A stretch of 36,266 nucleotides of DNA from an uncultured bacterium (lineage in GTDB: Bacteria; Patescibacteriota; Minisyncoccia; Moranbacterales; GWC2-37-73), in contig CAIJXA010000079.1 of NCBI GenBank assembly GCA_903824515.1, positions 1-36,266 on the forward strand, read 5' to 3'. A program made the position numbers and the translations under genes. Below are positions 34,761-36,266 of this stretch, in pieces. Below the pieces are notes generated by a model, which saw nothing but the letters and a program-made list of their open reading frames with translations, had not been told where the DNA came from and made no database searches. Each line of letters begins with the position of its first letter. Positions within the stretch are counted from its first letter, which is position 1.

Positions 34761-36245
34761 TTATAATTTGTCATTTTCCATTTTGATTTTTAAATTTTCC
34801 ATTCTCCGCATATGAGACAAGGAGTAAATCAACAAAAGGTAGTATATGACTATCTGCCATGGCTTTACATTATCAATACTAACACTTGCCCAGGGAAATT
34901 CGGCGAGAACATGAATTAATTTTATCACATAAGCCAGCAGCGCAAATGCCAGCCAAGCAAAAACCAAAGACAACGGCGTCCAGATGAAGCCAAGTATGGT
35001 TACTAAAAATACCAGCAACATCGAAAGTGGAATCACCGGCAAAATAAGAACATTCGCCAGAAGAGAAATGAGCGAAGCAATGTGAAAATTATACGCAATA
35101 ATCGGCAGCACGAAAATCTGAGCGCTCAATGACAAGGTTATGGCCTCCGAAATGCCCAAAGCTTTGTGCTTTTTCACAAAACTTTTTTCCCAAAAAGATG
35201 AGGTCAGCACAATTCCAAGTGTTGCCAAAAAGGAAAGTTGAAAACCCACATCCCAGCGCAAGAGCAAAGGATTAAGTGCTAGCATAATCGCCCCAGCAAA
35301 AATAATTGCATTCTCTGATGAGGCCAATCTTCCATTTTTCATCGCCCAAAGCAAGATGCCGCTCATCACACCTGCTCGCACTGCCGAAGCTGGCAAGCCG
35401 CTCATAATCACAAACAAAGCAATGCCCGCGATTGCAAACCAAATTGCTTGCTTTCGCCAAAACCCAAGAGCAATGCCAAGCAAAATCAGATATTCTGCAA
35501 TGATTGTCACATTATAACCTGAAACGGCCACGATATGTGTCATCCCGGTGCGCGAAAAATCATTTTGAATTTCCTTGGAAAGTCCCCCGCTTCCTCCCAA
35601 TAATAATCCTTCGGCCAATGCGCCATATGGCTGTGGAATGACTCTGGTTATCTTGTTTTCAAAAATTGTCCGCGCCGCAATTATTTTTCCATAAAACCAA
35701 TTGCCGCTGTTTTCTCCAATCTTTCTTGATTTGCCCTTTTCACATTGATAAAGCACGCCTTCTTTTGCCATATACATACGATAATCAAAACTGTCATCTG
35801 AGCCCGCCGAAGAGGCAGGCCGATTTTCAATCGCTTTGGCTGGACAAACTATTTCCAACAAGTCTCCATATTTATACTCTGGATATTGCGGAACCTGCAG
35901 CAAAACTGATATTTTTTCATCATCAAGCTTGGCAATAATATTTTGTCCAAAAGCTGAAACGCTCACTTTTTGCACAACCGCTTTTTCCTCAAAAGTTTTT
36001 CCCGCATAAATCAAATTATTCGCCTTGGCAATTTCTTTGTCAGTTTTCCACAGACCAAAAACAAAAGCGAGCAACAAAAAAGCGACCAGTGTCGCAATTT
36101 TGTTTTTATAAAAAACGAATAAAGTTATCAAAGAAAAAATCAGCAGCAGAAAAATTTGAACCTGAGTGACTGCGAAAAATGAACGCACAAAAACTGCCCC
36201 AATAAAACTCATAAGCAAAAATAAAAGTATTTTTGATTTTGACAT
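34761..36245 (-). CDS. comEC: ComEC/Rec2 competence channel domain protein, lacking the MBL domain
   Basis: LLLGGSGGLSKEIQNDFSRTGMTHIVAVSGYNVTII; multi-TM; no MBL motif in its 494 aa. Confidence 0.88.
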   Translation of the reverse strand: MSKSKILLFLLMSFIGAVFVRSFFAVTQVQIFLLLIFSLITLFVFYKNKIATLVAFLLLAFVFGLWKTDKEIAKANNLIYAGKTFEEKAVVQKVSVSAFGQNIIAKLDDEKISVLLQVPQYPEYKYGDLLEIVCPAKAIENRPASSAGSDDSFDYRMYMAKEGVLYQCEKGKSRKIGENSGNWFYGKIIAARTIFENKITRVIPQPYGALAEGLLLGGSGGLSKEIQNDFSRTGMTHIVAVSGYNVTIIAEYLILLGIALGFWRKQAIWFAIAGIALFVIMSGLPASAVRAGVMSGILLWAMKNGRLASSENAIIFAGAIMLALNPLLLRWDVGFQLSFLATLGIVLTSSFWEKSFVKKHKALGISEAITLSLSAQIFVLPIIAYNFHIASLISLLANVLILPVIPLSMLLVFLVTILGFIWTPLSLVFAWLAFALLAYVIKLIHVLAEFPWASVSIDNVKPWQIVIYYLLLIYSLSHMRRMENLKIKMENDKL

Positions 36246-36266
36246 GAATTTACTATAGCAAAAATT

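Noticed and set aside
1-36266. Prophage, transposase, toxin-antitoxin or restriction/defence genes
   Set aside because: No integrase, transposase, capsid, nuclease-defence or toxin motifs recognised; the coding content is mostly housekeeping.

Overview
The window is a 36 kb stretch of a low-GC bacterial chromosome. It is most consistent with a Candidate Phyla Radiation/Patescibacteria genome (inferred from gene content, no rpmD/L30 at its usual spc position, and protein style). Almost all genes are on the minus strand. Core content in transcription order (high to low coordinates): rpsL-rpsG-fusA, a separate SAM methyltransferase, tuf-rpsJ-rplC-D-W-B-rpsS-rplV-rpsC-rplP-rpmC-rpsQ-rplN-X-E-rpsN-rpsH-rplF-rplR-rpsE-rplO-secY-adk-map, then ruvX, a glycosyltransferase, galT, a small-multidrug-export-type membrane protein, tpiA and a class II aldolase. 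Upstream of the str operon lie an M50 peptidase, rpmB (plus strand), an ABC exporter, a PolB-like 3'-5' exonuclease, a YgjP-like metallopeptidase, a transglutaminase-like protein, a NUDIX hydrolase, an odd Pro-like tRNA, ndk, and a ComEC split into separate MBL and channel genes. The most striking signal is not a gene. Most gene-gene junctions, including those inside the normally compact ribosomal protein operons, hold a 40-130 bp array of short-period units (mostly 7 nt, also 8 and 9 nt). Many are arranged as left arm / spacer / approximately reverse-complementary right arm, and they fall into several sequence families that recur at unrelated junctions. A further, complex palindromic repeat of about 80-140 bp occurs three times, each time 3' of a minus-strand gene. 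I propose these as a candidate undescribed intergenic inverted-array repeat system. All assignments are by reading only; no searches or folding programs were run.
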